Below, piece after piece: positions 43,023-53,228 of a stretch of DNA of 64,000 nucleotides; position 1 is the first letter of the stretch; every line of letters begins with the position of its first letter. This stretch comes from Solibacillus sp. FSL W7-1464. GTDB lineage: Bacteria; Bacillota; Bacilli; Bacillales_A; Planococcaceae. The stretch spans positions 2,643,001 to 2,707,000 of the forward strand of contig NZ_JBBORC010000001.1 in NCBI RefSeq assembly GCF_038004425.1, given 5' to 3'. The notes under the pieces were generated by a model. That model saw only the letters and a program-made list of their open reading frames with translations, made no database searches and was not told where the DNA came from. The position numbers and the translations under genes were made by a program.

Positions 43023-44768
43023 CTACGCTGAGTAGTCGCGTTTACGTGGTGGAATTAACGAAACGTCTACATCGGCATAAGTAATAATTGGTTCGCCCGT
43101 TGCCGGATCGAACTTCGCCATAGTTGTTTTTAAGAAGTTTTCATCATCACGTTCCGGGAATTCAGGCTTAAAGTGAGCCCCACGAGATTCGTCACGTAAT
43201 AATGCACCCTTCGTCATAACTTTAGCTAAATATAGCATGTTCTTTAACTGACGAGTGAAGTGAGCACCTTGATTCGACCATTTTTGCGTGTCGTTAATAT
43301 TGATGTTTTCCCAACGCTCTTGAAGCTCAGTTAATTTCGCATAAGTTTCTTCTAATTTTGCGTTTACACGTACAACAGTCATGTTATCAGTCATCCACTC
43401 ACCAAGTTCTTTGTGTAATAAGTAAGCGTTTTCTGTACCATCCATTTTTAGGATAGCTTCCCATTTCTCTGTTTCTTCCTGTACGCGACGCGTGTAGATT
43501 TCTTCAGGTAAATCTTCTGCATGCTTTTTAAGTCCTTTAATGTACTTAACAGCATTTGGTCCTGCAACCATACCACCGTAAATCGCTGATAATAATGAGT
43601 TCGCACCTAGACGGTTTGCACCGTGTTGTGAGTAATCACATTCACCAGCAGCGAATAAACCAGGGATTTCAGTCATTTGGTCATAGTCAACCCATAATCC
43701 ACCCATTGAATAGTGTACCGCCGGGAAGATTTTCATCGGTAATTTACGTGGGTCATCACCTACGAATTTCTCGTAGATTTCGATAATACCACCTAATTTA
43801 ATATCTAATTCATGAGGATCTTTATGGGATAAGTCTAAGTATACCATGTTTTCCCCATTAATACCCAACTTTTGATTTACGCACACGTCAAAAATCTCAC
43901 GTGTTGCGATGTCACGTGGTACTAAGTTACCGTAAGCAGGATATTTCTCTTCTAGGAAGTACCAAGGCTTACCGTCTTTATACGTCCATACACGTCCGCC
44001 TTCACCACGAGCAGATTCAGACATTAGACGGTTTTTGTCGTCTCCAGGAATCGCTGTCGGGTGAATTTGAATCATTTCACCGTTTGAATATGTTGCACCT
44101 TGTTGGTAAACAATCGATGCTGCAGAACCAGTGTTGATTACTGAGTTTGTTGTTTTACCGAAGATAATACCAGGACCACCTGTTGCCATAATTACAGCAT
44201 CAGAACGGAATGAGCGAATTTCTTCAGTACGTAAATCTTGTGCTACGATACCGCGGCAAACGCCTTCGTCATCAAGCACCGCACCAAGGAATTCCCAGTG
44301 CTCAAACTTTGTAACTAAACCAGCTACTTCGTGTGCACGAACTTGCTCATCTAGAGCGTATAGTAATTGTTGACCAGTTGTCGCACCAGAGAATGCTGTA
44401 CGGTGCATCAACGTACCACCGAAACGACGGAAGTCAAGTAAACCTTCTGGAGTACGGTTGAACATTACACCCATACGGTCCATTAAGTGGATAATACCAG
44501 GTGCTGCATCACACATACCTTTAACTGGTGGTTGGTTCGCTAAGAAGTCGCCACCATAAACTGTATCATCAAAGTGGATCCATGGAGAATCCCCTTCACC
44601 TTTTGTATTAACTGCTCCGTTAATTCCGCCTTGTGCACATACAGAGTGTGAACGTTTAACCGGAACTAACGAGAATAATTCAACTTCAGTACCAACTTCA
44701 GCTGCTTTAATCGTAGCCATTAAGCCAGCAAGACCGCCACCAACGACGATAACTTTACTTTTTGCCAT
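43023..44768 (-). CDS. sdhA: Succinate dehydrogenase flavoprotein subunit
   Basis: 581 residues. FAD-binding VVGGGLAGLMATIKAAE at the N-terminus, covalent-FAD region SHSVCAQGGINGAVNTKGEGD, active-site region HPTAIPGDDKNRLMSESARGEGGRV and AVHYSMGGLWVDYDQ. Oxidises succinate to fumarate. Middle gene of sdhCAB. Confidence 0.98.
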   Translation of the reverse strand: MAKSKVIVVGGGLAGLMATIKAAEVGTEVELFSLVPVKRSHSVCAQGGINGAVNTKGEGDSPWIHFDDTVYGGDFLANQPPVKGMCDAAPGIIHLMDRMGVMFNRTPEGLLDFRRFGGTLMHRTAFSGATTGQQLLYALDEQVRAHEVAGLVTKFEHWEFLGAVLDDEGVCRGIVAQDLRTEEIRSFRSDAVIMATGGPGIIFGKTTNSVINTGSAASIVYQQGATYSNGEMIQIHPTAIPGDDKNRLMSESARGEGGRVWTYKDGKPWYFLEEKYPAYGNLVPRDIATREIFDVCVNQKLGINGENMVYLDLSHKDPHELDIKLGGIIEIYEKFVGDDPRKLPMKIFPAVHYSMGGLWVDYDQMTEIPGLFAAGECDYSQHGANRLGANSLLSAIYGGMVAGPNAVKYIKGLKKHAEDLPEEIYTRRVQEETEKWEAILKMDGTENAYLLHKELGEWMTDNMTVVRVNAKLEETYAKLTELQERWENININDTQKWSNQGAHFTRQLKNMLYLAKVMTKGALLRDESRGAHFKPEFPERDDENFLKTTMAKFDPATGEPIITYADVDVSLIPPRKRDYSA

Positions 44769-44863
44769 GATTATTTCTCACTCCTCATTAATTGCTAATA
44801 ACTTTAACTCATATTCCATTCCATCCAGAACCTTAACTATGTAGTAGTGATCAAGTTAAGTGA

Positions 44864-45478
44864 TTAGACGAATGCTAAGATAGCTGCAACACCAACGATT
44901 GCTAATACTACGAAAATTAACAACGTAACATAAGTTGCGATTCGTTGAGATTTGTTAGATTGCGTAATACCCCAGCTTACTAAGAACGACCATAAACCAT
45001 TCGCTAAGTGGAATGCTGCTGAAACGATACCTAAGATATAGAATACTAACATTAATGGATTGTCAACGATTTCAACCATCATATTAAATTCAACTTCAGC
45101 ACCTAATGCTTTTTGGATACGTGTTTGGAAAATATGCCATGCAATGAAGATTACAAGGAAAATACCTGTGAAACGTTGCAATGCGAACATCCAGTTACGG
45201 AATGTGCTGAAACGTCCAGTGTTGTATGTTGCAGTGAAAGCAATATACACTCCATAGAATCCGTGGAACATTAATGGAATATAGATAATAATCCATTCCA
45301 TCGCTAACAATAACGAGTGTGGAAGCAATTCCATAACACCTGTTGCGTTATTGTAAGTTTCTTCACCGCCAACTGCAGTGAAGTTCAGAAATAAGTGGAA
45401 CACCAAGAACAACCCGACAGGAACTACACCTAATAACGAGTGTAAGCGGCGCCATAAAAATTCACGATCTTTCGACAA
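44864..45478 (-). CDS. sdhC: Succinate dehydrogenase cytochrome b558 subunit
   Basis: 204 residues with five membrane helices and several candidate heme-ligand histidines (RRLHSLLGVV, FHLFLNF, FIAWHIFQTR, AAFHLANGLW). It anchors SdhA/B and transfers electrons to quinone. The start was set at TTG 45478, which has AAGGGGGG about 7 bases upstream and gives the expected length; the longer frame to 45565 is not supported. Confidence 0.94.
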   Translation of the reverse strand: MSKDREFLWRRLHSLLGVVPVGLFLVFHLFLNFTAVGGEETYNNATGVMELLPHSLLLAMEWIIIYIPLMFHGFYGVYIAFTATYNTGRFSTFRNWMFALQRFTGIFLVIFIAWHIFQTRIQKALGAEVEFNMMVEIVDNPLMLVFYILGIVSAAFHLANGLWSFLVSWGITQSNKSQRIATYVTLLIFVVLAIVGVAAILAFV

Positions 45479-45587
45479 AACTGTTACCCCCCTTAGTACT
45501 TGAAATACACATGCGCAACGTCTCAAAATTGTAAAAGTTGGGATGTTGACTGCGCATTTCATCATGGTACAATATTATGACATGTCC

Positions 45588-45616
45588 ATTGTACTCTCAA
45601 CAGATACTAGCGTCAA
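45588..45616 (-). promoter_or_regulatory. Sigma-A promoter of sdhCAB
   Basis: TTGACG (-35, 45611-45616), 17-bp spacer, TACAAT (-10, 45588-45593) on the minus strand. Confidence 0.75.
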
Positions 45617-45749
45617 GGCAACGCAGGATATTTTATAATCATTTTAAAGACGGTTTTACGCTGTTTTGAGAACCGTTTTTTCTGCTTATAACTCATTTCT
45701 TCATGAAAGAATGAAAATTATAAGAAAATTTATGAAAGAGGTTTTTTAT

Positions 45750-46166
45750 ATGGAAGGGTACAAAATGAAAACGATTCCAACTTTTGGCTACGAAATCATT
45801 CGTGACCATCTTCTTCCTTCTATTCTAGGAAAGCATGAAGAAGATGTTTTATATTGGGCAGGTAAAGAAATTGCAAGAAAGTTTCCGTTATTTTCGATGG
45901 ATGAACTGCCTTCATTTTTTATGGAAGCTGGCTGGGGCCAATTAGTTCTGGAAAAGGAAACGAAGGACGAACTTCATTACATACTTATGACAACAGAGGA
46001 ATTGCCACTCAATATTGTACAACGTTGTTTCCGTCTTGAAGCTGGCTTTTTAGCAGAGCAAAAACAAAAGCAGCTTGGCTATTTAACGGAATGCTATGAA
46101 GAGAAAGACAATGACAAACATATCGTAAAATTTACGTTAAAATGGGATTTAAAAGAGAAAATTTAG
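45750..46166 (+). CDS. yslB: YslB-family protein (DUF2507)
   Basis: 138 residues. Conserved DUF2507/V4R-like pattern: FGYEIIRDHLLPSILGKHEEDVLYWAGKE is visible at residues 11-39, and FFMEAGWGQLVLE. B. subtilis yslB lies at the same point, between lysC and sdhC. Function unknown. The start at 45750 follows AAAGAGG; the frame from 45666 has no ribosome site. Confidence 0.88.
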   Translation: MEGYKMKTIPTFGYEIIRDHLLPSILGKHEEDVLYWAGKEIARKFPLFSMDELPSFFMEAGWGQLVLEKETKDELHYILMTTEELPLNIVQRCFRLEAGFLAEQKQKQLGYLTECYEEKDNDKHIVKFTLKWDLKEKI

Positions 46167-46220
46167 TCTTCAACTTCTAATAATTGCCTACTGCTGAAGC
46201 AGCAATTTTACTCAATAAAA

Positions 46221-46257
46221 TAGCTGGAAATAAGCTGCTGCAGCTCATTTCCAGCTA
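46221..46257. terminator. Terminator between yslB and lysC
   Basis: TAGCTGGAAAT / ATTTCCAGCTA (11 bp) with an inner self-complementary AGCTGCTGCAGCT. It ends lysC on the minus strand and may stop yslB readthrough. Confidence 0.8.
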
Positions 46258-46262
46258 TTAAT

Positions 46263-47495
46263 TTAAGAAGCGGTTACTTCTTTCATCGCCAAATTAAATT
46301 CCTCATGCAGTACATTCGCTGCCCGGACCATTTCTTCCTGTGGAACAACTACAGACACTTTAATTTCCGAAGTGCTGACCATTTTTACAGGAATATGCTC
46401 ACGGCCTAAGCGTGCGAACATGCGAGCCGCCACCCCCGGATTGGATGCCATCGCAGAACCGATAATGGAGACTTTCGCTAAACCTATTTCAAAATCCGCA
46501 AAACTAAAACCAAGTGAGAGTTTACTAGTTTCCAGTACCCGTAAAGCTTCTGCAAACTCATCTTTTGAAATTGTAAATGAAATGGTCGGTTTCACGCCAT
46601 CAATGACTGCTTGAACAATAATATCCACATTGATATCATTTTCTGCTAAAACACTAAACACTTCTGCCAATGACGCGGTTTCATAAGAATCATAGCCAAT
46701 CGTCAAACGTATAATATCCGATTCGTAGGCTACACCGCGTACAAGTAAGTTTTTCTCCATGTCTACATCCCCTTTAATAAAAGTGCCTTCCACGTCCTGT
46801 ACGAAAGAGCGTACAATAAGCGGTATATTGTATTTTTTGGCAAGCTCAACCGCACGTGGATGCAAAATTTTAGCCCCTAAATTTGCAAATTCCAACATTT
46901 CATCATAAGAAACTTCAGGTAGTTTCCTAGATCCCTTTACAATTTCTGGGTCCGCTGTAAAAATTCCTTCAACCGATGAAAAAATCTCGACACGCTCTGC
47001 TTCGAGGGCAACCGCCAGTGCAACTGCTGAAGTTTCAGAACCCCCTTTGCCGAATGTTGAAATATTGTCTGTCCCCGTAACTCCTTGAAAACCTGCTACT
47101 ATGACGATTTCTCCTAATGCTAAATGCTCCTGAATCCGTTTACTGTCGACCTGATTGATCCTCGCATTACCATGTTTTTGATTTGTATGGATACCTGTCT
47201 GCCATCCAGCAAGCGACACAGCTTTCCCTCCATGCTCCTGAATTGCCATTGCAAGCATTGCACTTGTTATTTGTGTCGCTGATGAGACAAGTGCATCCAT
47301 TTCCCGTTTCGACGGCTCATCGGTAATTTCAGCAGCATATTGTCTCAATTCTCGTCGTATAGCGGGCATTGAAGAAACGACAACGACTAAGTTTATGCCA
47401 CGTCCTTGCTCCTTTATCACTTTTTTAGCTACCTGTACGATTTTTTCCGGCATAGTCAATGCCGGACCACCAAACTTTACTACAACTGTCTCCAT
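46263..47495 (-). CDS. lysC: Aspartokinase (lysine-sensitive type)
   Basis: 410 residues. Kinase domain N-terminal VVVKFGGPALTMPEKIVQVA, aspartate-binding region FGKGGSETSAVALAVAL, and two C-terminal ACT domains (DINVDIIVQAV, SEIKVSVVV). First step of the aspartate pathway for lysine, diaminopimelate, threonine and methionine. The ribosome site is GGAGGG, 5 bases before ATG. The gene is under a lysine riboswitch; a 1.9-kb group IIC intron now lies between riboswitch terminator and ribosome site. Confidence 0.96.
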   Translation of the reverse strand: METVVVKFGGPALTMPEKIVQVAKKVIKEQGRGINLVVVVSSMPAIRRELRQYAAEITDEPSKREMDALVSSATQITSAMLAMAIQEHGGKAVSLAGWQTGIHTNQKHGNARINQVDSKRIQEHLALGEIVIVAGFQGVTGTDNISTFGKGGSETSAVALAVALEAERVEIFSSVEGIFTADPEIVKGSRKLPEVSYDEMLEFANLGAKILHPRAVELAKKYNIPLIVRSFVQDVEGTFIKGDVDMEKNLLVRGVAYESDIIRLTIGYDSYETASLAEVFSVLAENDINVDIIVQAVIDGVKPTISFTISKDEFAEALRVLETSKLSLGFSFADFEIGLAKVSIIGSAMASNPGVAARMFARLGREHIPVKMVSTSEIKVSVVVPQEEMVRAANVLHEEFNLAMKEVTAS

Positions 47496-47524
47496 TCTTT
47501 TCCCTCCTTAAATTGAATAATCGA

Positions 47525-49409
47525 GTAGGAGGCTAGCCATTAATTGGCTAGCCGACCTCTCACACCACCGTACGTACGGTTCCGTATACGGCGGTTCAAC
47601 CTTTTGAGTATCTTTGCTCGTAAAATTGGGACAGGTCTTTCAGTCCCCATTTTACGAGCCTTTTATTTGGAATGGCTTGGTGTAGAACCTCGCTTCGTGA
47701 TATTCGCCAGTACCCTTTTCTTGAATGCGCCGTTTTCATCGCTTCATCATGTTGGATTCCGTATTGGCGTAATTTCACATATTTAGTTCGTGGTAGCTTC
47801 CACCGTTTCCATATTAATTGACGTAAGCGATGGTTTAACCATCCCTGTAATTCTTGGATGAAAGTTTTCATGTTGGCAACTCCATAGTAATTAATCCAAC
47901 CAACCGTTGTTTGATTGATTCTTTTCACAATCTCACTAAATGTCCCTGTTCGTTTACGACTCGTCAGTATTCTTAGCTTATCTTTTAGTCGTTTCTTGGC
48001 GGACTTGATTGGTCGGTATCCCACTTTCCCGACAGATTTTGTAGATGAAACCCTAAGAATGTAGCTGCTGTTGCGCCACACACTTTACTTTTCTGCTCAT
48101 TGATTGTGAGACCCAGTTCATCTTCGATAAAATTCTTGACACTGGTCATGACGCGTTCACCTGCTCTTGGTGACTTTACATAAATCACAAAATCATCCGC
48201 ATAGCGAATGAATCGGTGTCCTCGTTTTTCTAACTCTCTATCTAGCTTGTTTAAATACACGTTTGCTAGAATTGGAGAGAGTGGACCCCCTTGGGGTGTA
48301 CCTTCTGTCGTTTCAATGAGGATGTCCTTGTCCAATATGCCTGAGCGTAAGAATTTCCATATTAGCTTAAGTACTATTTTATCTGTTATGAATTCTTCCA
48401 AATAAGCTCGTAGTCGCTGGTGATGAATCGTATCGAAGTAACTTTTCAAGTCACAGTCCACCACTGTTCGATAACCTTCCTCGTAATATTTCTTAGCGAG
48501 GGCAATTGCCTGGTGTTGGTTTCGACCTTTTCGAAAGCCAAAACTTTTGTCTGAAAAGTGTGGATCAATTATTGGTTGGATGACTTGTAGAATGGCTTGT
48601 TGAACAACTCTGTCCAATACACATGGTATACCTAGATATCGTTTGGAGCCATCCGCTTTTGGGATAGCTACTCGTTTCACTGGTTGAGGTTGGTAGGAAC
48701 CATCTTTTAATTTCCTTTTCAATGGTTCCTCATATTTTATTAAATGCGCCTTCAGTCCATCAACCGTGATACCATCGATTCCAGGTGCTCCTCCATTTCC
48801 TTTTACTTTCTTATATGCATTCCATAGGTTTCTATGGGACGCAATTCTGTCAATTAAATTGATACTTTCTTGTTTCTTCATTTCCATGTTTACATCCCTA
48901 CACGCTCTTATATACTCTTTCGCTTCCAGCTTATCCCTCTATAAGTAGCCATCTATTCGGTCTATACCTTGATGTTTTCTGTGTTTTGGCGGGATGTCTC
49001 CACCTCCTTGTTTCTTTCAAGATTTAAAAGATTGTTCGGCCCTTCATCTTTTGTCGAAGACTACTATGGCTTCTGCTGACTTCTCTTGATTCATCCATTT
49101 ATCACTAAACAAATTGTTAATTGAATAACCCTCAAGAGACCTCCCCGGGTAAGCACAACCGCCTTCCTCTCATGTAACTGCCAGATTTACTGTATGGGAT
49201 TTGGGCAGTATTGGACTTCGCTTTGTTTGGCAAGCTCATCCGTCCCAAGTCAGCCTTTTATCTGATTTCTGTTCGTCAGTTCGAGAGTTTGCGTCCGACT
49301 TCCTTCAGATTCCACGTCACCATGGACACCCTTGTCTTTCGCTAACAGTTCCTACTGCCAAGCCTGTAGTGGACTTTCACCACCAGGCTGTTGTGCATGC
49401 CGGGCACAC
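47525..49409 (-). mobile_element. Group II intron, class C, in the lysC leader
   Basis: 5' end GTGTGCCCGG at 49409, directly after the TTTTTG of an intrinsic terminator. Domain V is near 47540-47590 (GAACCGCCGTATACGGAACC on the minus strand), domain VI has stem GGCTAGCC/GGCTAGCC, and the 3' end is at CCTAC around 47525 (uncertain by a few bases). The intron ORF has no endonuclease domain, as in class C, and class C introns insert after terminator stems. About 1885 nt. Confidence 0.9.
47596..48887 (-). pseudogene. ltrA: Group II intron reverse transcriptase/maturase, frameshifted
   Basis: Two frames join to a 430-residue RT-maturase. Frame 1 (48887 on) carries the RT motifs IPKADGSKRYLGIP, DCDLKSYFDTIHH, GTPQGGPLSPILANV and RYADDFVIY. 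Frame 2 (to 47596) carries domain X (VGKVGYRPIKSAKKRLK, INQTTVGWINYY) and ends GLKDLSQFYEQRYSKG, with no endonuclease. The break is at the A-run (T4 on plus, 48037-48040): adding one base restores FLGFHLQ-KSVGKVG. The shift is either real decay or a homopolymer error. Confidence 0.9.
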
Positions 49410-49410
49410 C

Positions 49411-49448
49411 AAAAAGACGACTTCCCATGTTTATGGAAAGCCGCCGTC
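49411..49448 (-). terminator. Riboswitch-linked intrinsic terminator, intron insertion site
   Basis: GACG / CGTC plus GGCTTTCC / GGGAAGT (two-base bulge) followed by TTTTT on the minus strand, immediately at the intron border. It serves as the expression platform of the lysine riboswitch. Confidence 0.85.
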
Positions 49449-49477
49449 AATACAAATAATAATTATAAGTTTTTCAG

Positions 49478-49646
49478 GATAGCCCTCCAGAACATAAAGC
49501 TCTGACAGTTTTACATCTCTTAAATGCAAAACCAGCAAACTGCGCGAACAATACGCACTTCACTTCGGCAGGGTCCCCTTTCGATTGCTGTCAATGGAAT
49601 TGTTCTTCCTCGAGCAATGTACTGTTGAATACTGCGCCTCTATCTT
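49478..49646 (-). ncRNA. Lysine riboswitch (L box)
   Basis: Minus strand: P1 arms GATAG/CTATC (49640-49644 and 49478-49482), L-box core AGAGGCGCAGTA, then AAAGGGGACC and GCCGAAGTGAAG. These are the hallmark conserved blocks of lysine riboswitches, which terminate lysC transcription when lysine is high. Confidence 0.92.
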
Positions 49647-49668
49647 AGTAAATATTGAATTGTCTTAT

Positions 49669-49697
49669 ATATTAGCACACCATTATTCATTATTCAA
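49669..49697 (-). promoter_or_regulatory. Sigma-A promoter of the lysC leader
   Basis: TTGAAT (-35, 49692-49697), 17-bp spacer, TAATAT (-10, 49669-49674) on the minus strand. The -35 lies inside the last codons of uvrC. Confidence 0.7.
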
Positions 49698-51473
49698 TGG
49701 TGCTTCATGAAAATGACGATAGATAACATCCGCCAGCTTTGCCGGCACACCGGACTCCTGCAACTGCAATTCGCTTGCCTCGCGAATTTTTTTCACTGAC
49801 CCAAAATATTTCATAAGCTGCTGTTTCCGTTTCGGACCTACACCTTCGATCCCATCAAGAACAGATGTAATTGCATTTGTCTGGTGCTGCTGACGTAAAA
49901 ACGTTATCGCAAAACGATGGACCTCATCTTGAATACGCTGCAATAAATAGAAACCGTCACTTGTTCGCTTTAAAGGGACTACTTCCGGAGGCGTACCAAA
50001 TAAAAGCTGTGACGTATTGTGTTTTTCGTCTTTTGCCAGTCCTGCTATCGGAATGACTAACCCAAGCTCGTCTTCAATTACTTCACGTGCGACTTCCATT
50101 TGCCCTTTTCCTCCGTCAATAAGGATCAGATCAGGCAATGGCAGATTTTCCCGCAGTACACGTGTGTAACGGCGCCGGATTACTTCCTGCATCGCACCAT
50201 AGTCATCATGTTTAGCCGCTTCCCTTGTTTTATATTTCCGGTATTCCTTTTTCGCCGGTTTTCCGTCTATGAAAACAACCATCGCCGAAACCGGATCCGC
50301 ACCGTGCATATGACTGTTATCAAATGCTTCTATTCTTAGCGGCAATGGGATTTGCATCGCTTCTGCAAGCGCTTCACAAGCCCCCACTGTCCGTTCTTCT
50401 TGACGTTCAATCAACTGGAACTTTTCATGAATGGCGATTTCCGCATTTTTCATCGCTAGATCAACAAGCTCTTTTTTGGAACCGCGCTTCGGTGTCAGCA
50501 CTTTCACATTCAACAGCTTTTGTAAAATGGTTTCGTTGATCGACTTCGGCACAAAGATCTCTTTTGGCAATAGATGATGCGGCTGTTCGTAAAAACGGCC
50601 TACAAATGTTAAAAACTCCTCTTCCGGCTCATTATAAATCGGGAAAACCGAAACATCCCGCTCAATGAGTTTCCCTTGACGCACGAAAAACACCTGAACA
50701 CACATCCAGCCTTTTTCCACTGCATAGCCAAATACATCCCGGTTGCTCAAATCATCCGTGACGATTTTTTGCTTCTCCATAATCTGATCGATATGGGCAA
50801 TCAAATCCCTGAATTCCTTCGCCCGTTCAAACTCAAGATTTTCTGCAGCATCCATCATTCTTTTTTGAAGGTCTTGTTTAATTTCATCGACGCCCCCATT
50901 TAAAAACTTCGAAATTTCATCAATCATTTCGTCATACACTTGTTTTTCGATATCCTTTACACATGGTGCCAAACATTGCCCTAAGTGATAGTACAGGCAT
51001 ACTTGGTTAGGCAGGTGAGTACATTTACGAAGCGGATACAGCCGGTCCAGTAATTTCCGCGTTTCATTCGCCGCATAGGCATTCGGATACGGTCCGAAAT
51101 ATTTTGCTTTATCCTTCTTCACTTTTCTTGTCGTAATAATACGAGGATATCGTTCGTTCGTAATTTTTATATAAGGATACGTTTTATCATCCGTTAGTTT
51201 CACATTATATTTCGGGTCATGAAGCTTAATAAGGTTCAGCTCAAGAATAAGGGCTTCCAAATCGCTTGAAGTCACAATATACTCGAAGTCTTCGATCTCA
51301 CTGACCAGTCTTGCAGTTTTACCGTCATGGCTTCCCGTAAAATAAGAACGCACTCGATTTTTCAATACTTTCGCCTTGCCAACGTAAATAATCGTGCCTT
51401 GACGGTCTTTCATAATATAACAGCCTGATTCGTTCGGTAATATTTCTAGTTTTGCTTTAATAATTGCATTCAT
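49683..51473 (-). CDS. uvrC: Excinuclease ABC subunit C
   Basis: 596 residues. GIY-YIG nuclease domain at the N-terminus ([19 protein letters not shown]), UVR domain in the middle ([15 protein letters not shown]), and C-terminal nuclease plus helix-hairpin-helix ([34 protein letters not shown]). Makes both incisions in nucleotide excision repair. Order trxA-uvrC-lysC is that of B. subtilis. Confidence 0.97.
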   Translation of the reverse strand: MNAIIKAKLEILPNESGCYIMKDRQGTIIYVGKAKVLKNRVRSYFTGSHDGKTARLVSEIEDFEYIVTSSDLEALILELNLIKLHDPKYNVKLTDDKTYPYIKITNERYPRIITTRKVKKDKAKYFGPYPNAYAANETRKLLDRLYPLRKCTHLPNQVCLYYHLGQCLAPCVKDIEKQVYDEMIDEISKFLNGGVDEIKQDLQKRMMDAAENLEFERAKEFRDLIAHIDQIMEKQKIVTDDLSNRDVFGYAVEKGWMCVQVFFVRQGKLIERDVSVFPIYNEPEEEFLTFVGRFYEQPHHLLPKEIFVPKSINETILQKLLNVKVLTPKRGSKKELVDLAMKNAEIAIHEKFQLIERQEERTVGACEALAEAMQIPLPLRIEAFDNSHMHGADPVSAMVVFIDGKPAKKEYRKYKTREAAKHDDYGAMQEVIRRRYTRVLRENLPLPDLILIDGGKGQMEVAREVIEDELGLVIPIAGLAKDEKHNTSQLLFGTPPEVVPLKRTSDGFYLLQRIQDEVHRFAITFLRQQHQTNAITSVLDGIEGVGPKRKQQLMKYFGSVKKIREASELQLQESGVPAKLADVIYRHFHEAPLNNE

Positions 51474-51528
51474 CTCATCACCTATTTAATATGTCCTTTC
51501 TTTCATTTTAACTGATTGGGGTATAAGA

Positions 51529-51564
51529 AAAAAGCCGTACACCTTATACGGCATACGGCTTTTT
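51529..51564. terminator. Terminator between trxA and uvrC
   Basis: 11-bp stem AAAAAGCCGTA / TACGGCTTTTT with a 14-nt loop, 45 bases after the trxA stop. Flanking runs suit the minus strand. Confidence 0.85.
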
Positions 51565-51608
51565 GACATATCAATTGCGCCTTGGCACTTAAATGACCAA
51601 TGGTTTAA

Positions 51609-51923
51609 TTATTTGTTGTCGTTAATGAAATCGATTAATGCTTCTTTTGGCATGAAGCCAGCAGTTTTTGCTTTTACTTCACCATCTACGAATAATAGTA
51701 ATGAAGGGATTGACATGATTTGGTATTCTGCAGCAGTAACTTGGTTATTATCAACATCAACTTTTACGATTTTAACATCGTTGCCGATTTCTGTATCTAA
51801 CTCTTCAAGAACTGGAGCGATCATTTTACATGGTCCGCACCAAGTAGCCCAAAAGTCTACTAAAACTGTGCCGTTTGAAATTTCTTGTGGGAATGTTTGA
51901 TCTGTCGCGTGTACAATTGCCAT
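51609..51923 (-). CDS. trxA: Thioredoxin
   Basis: 104 residues; active site ATWCGPCKMIAP at residues 26-37 and conserved cis-Pro in QIMSIPSLLLF. Cytosolic disulfide reductant. Ribosome site AAGGAGG. Extended -10 promoter upstream. Confidence 0.97.
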   Translation of the reverse strand: MAIVHATDQTFPQEISNGTVLVDFWATWCGPCKMIAPVLEELDTEIGNDVKIVKVDVDNNQVTAAEYQIMSIPSLLLFVDGEVKAKTAGFMPKEALIDFINDNK

Positions 51924-51956
51924 ATTAAATAGCCTCCTTAAATAACATATGGTTGT

Positions 51957-51965
51957 AGTATAGCA
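51957..51965 (-). promoter_or_regulatory. Extended -10 promoter of trxA
   Basis: TGCTATACT on the minus strand, about 34 bases before the ATG. The -35 is weak. The remaining gap to 52159 holds no recognised gene. Confidence 0.55.
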
Positions 51966-52159
51966 TGTTTTCCCAATTAAACAGTAGTAAAATGCTTGGG
52001 AATATAAATGTACCTCAAATTCAGCGTTTATTTCTGATATCGTATCAATGCTTATTGAGGATATTAGAATATGTATACCCTTTATTTAAACATTTTAAAG
52101 CTTTATACGTACTCCATCTTCATATGCACCTTCCAAACTACAACATTTAAAACAAAAAA

Positions 52160-52181
52160 GCTCCCTTCAAAAGAAGGAAGC
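52160..52181 (-). terminator. Terminator of the fad-etf operon
   Basis: GCT-CCTTC / GAAGG-AGC with an AAAA loop and one mismatch, A-run at its left, 12 bases after the etfA stop. Confidence 0.8.
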
Positions 52182-52193
52182 CCCTAATTACTT

Positions 52194-53171
52194 TTAAGCA
52201 TTTACTTTAAGTGCTTTAAACTCTTCGATTAACATTGGCACTACTTCGAATAAGTCACCAACAATACCGTAGTCTGCTACTTTAAAGATATTTGCTTCTG
52301 GATCTTTGTTGATTGCAACGATAACTTTTGAGTTCGACATACCAGCTAAATGCTGAATCGCACCAGAAATTCCCGCAGCGATGTATAGGTCAGGTGTTAC
52401 AACTTTACCAGTTTGGCCGATTTGTAATGAGTAATCGCAATATTCTGCGTCACATGCACCACGAGATGCGCCAACTGCTCCGCCTAGTAAATTAGCAAGC
52501 TCTTTTAATGGCTCAAAACCTTCTTCGGATTTAACGCCACGACCTCCTGCTACAACTACTTTTGCTTCTGAAAGGTCTACACCTTCAGTTGATTTTCGTA
52601 CAACCTCTTTGATGATTGTACGCAAATTTGTAATATCAACCGATACTGATGATACTTCACCAGTACGAGAATCGTCTTTTACTAATGGCGGAATATTGTT
52701 TGGACGGATTGTCGCAAAAATAATCCCATCGTTGATTTTTACTTTTTCAAATGCTTTACCAGAATAGATCGGGCGAACGAATACTGTATCATCGCCAGCT
52801 CCCTGAATTTCCGTAACATCTGAAATTAAACCAGATTGTAGACGTGAAGCAATTTTTGGCGATAAGTCTTTACCTAAAGAAGTATGACCGAAAACGATTG
52901 CTTCTGGATTTTCTTGTTCTACTACTGCTAAAATTGCTTGGCTGAATCCGTCAGATGTATAGTTTTTCAAGTGCGGATGTTCTACTGTAATAACGCGGCT
53001 CGCTCCATATGCGATTAATTCCTGCGTTAAACCAGCTACTGCATCCCCAACTAATAAACCTACTACTTCACCGCCGTCAGCGATTTGTAAACCTGCTGCA
53101 ATTGCTTCGAATGAAACGTTACGTAAGCTCCCTTCGCGAACCTCACCTAACACTAAAACTTTCTTTGACAT
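52194..53171 (-). CDS. etfA: Electron transfer flavoprotein alpha subunit
   Basis: 325 residues. C-terminal FAD signature YIAAGISGAIQHLAGMSNSK and IVAINKDPEANIFKVADYG. Together with EtfB it carries electrons from acyl-CoA dehydrogenases to the quinone pool. Start at ATG 53171, 7 bases after GGAGGG; the longer frame includes the ribosome site. Confidence 0.96.
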   Translation of the reverse strand: MSKKVLVLGEVREGSLRNVSFEAIAAGLQIADGGEVVGLLVGDAVAGLTQELIAYGASRVITVEHPHLKNYTSDGFSQAILAVVEQENPEAIVFGHTSLGKDLSPKIASRLQSGLISDVTEIQGAGDDTVFVRPIYSGKAFEKVKINDGIIFATIRPNNIPPLVKDDSRTGEVSSVSVDITNLRTIIKEVVRKSTEGVDLSEAKVVVAGGRGVKSEEGFEPLKELANLLGGAVGASRGACDAEYCDYSLQIGQTGKVVTPDLYIAAGISGAIQHLAGMSNSKVIVAINKDPEANIFKVADYGIVGDLFEVVPMLIEEFKALKVNA

Positions 53172-53228
53172 AGAATATCCCTCCATTACCATCTTCGTAA
53201 AAAATTTTTGTACGCTAGTTGACTTTTA

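Noticed and set aside
45479-45565. Longer SdhC N-terminus
   Set aside because: The in-frame extension contains no ribosome site and overlaps the promoter region; TTG 45478 gives normal length.
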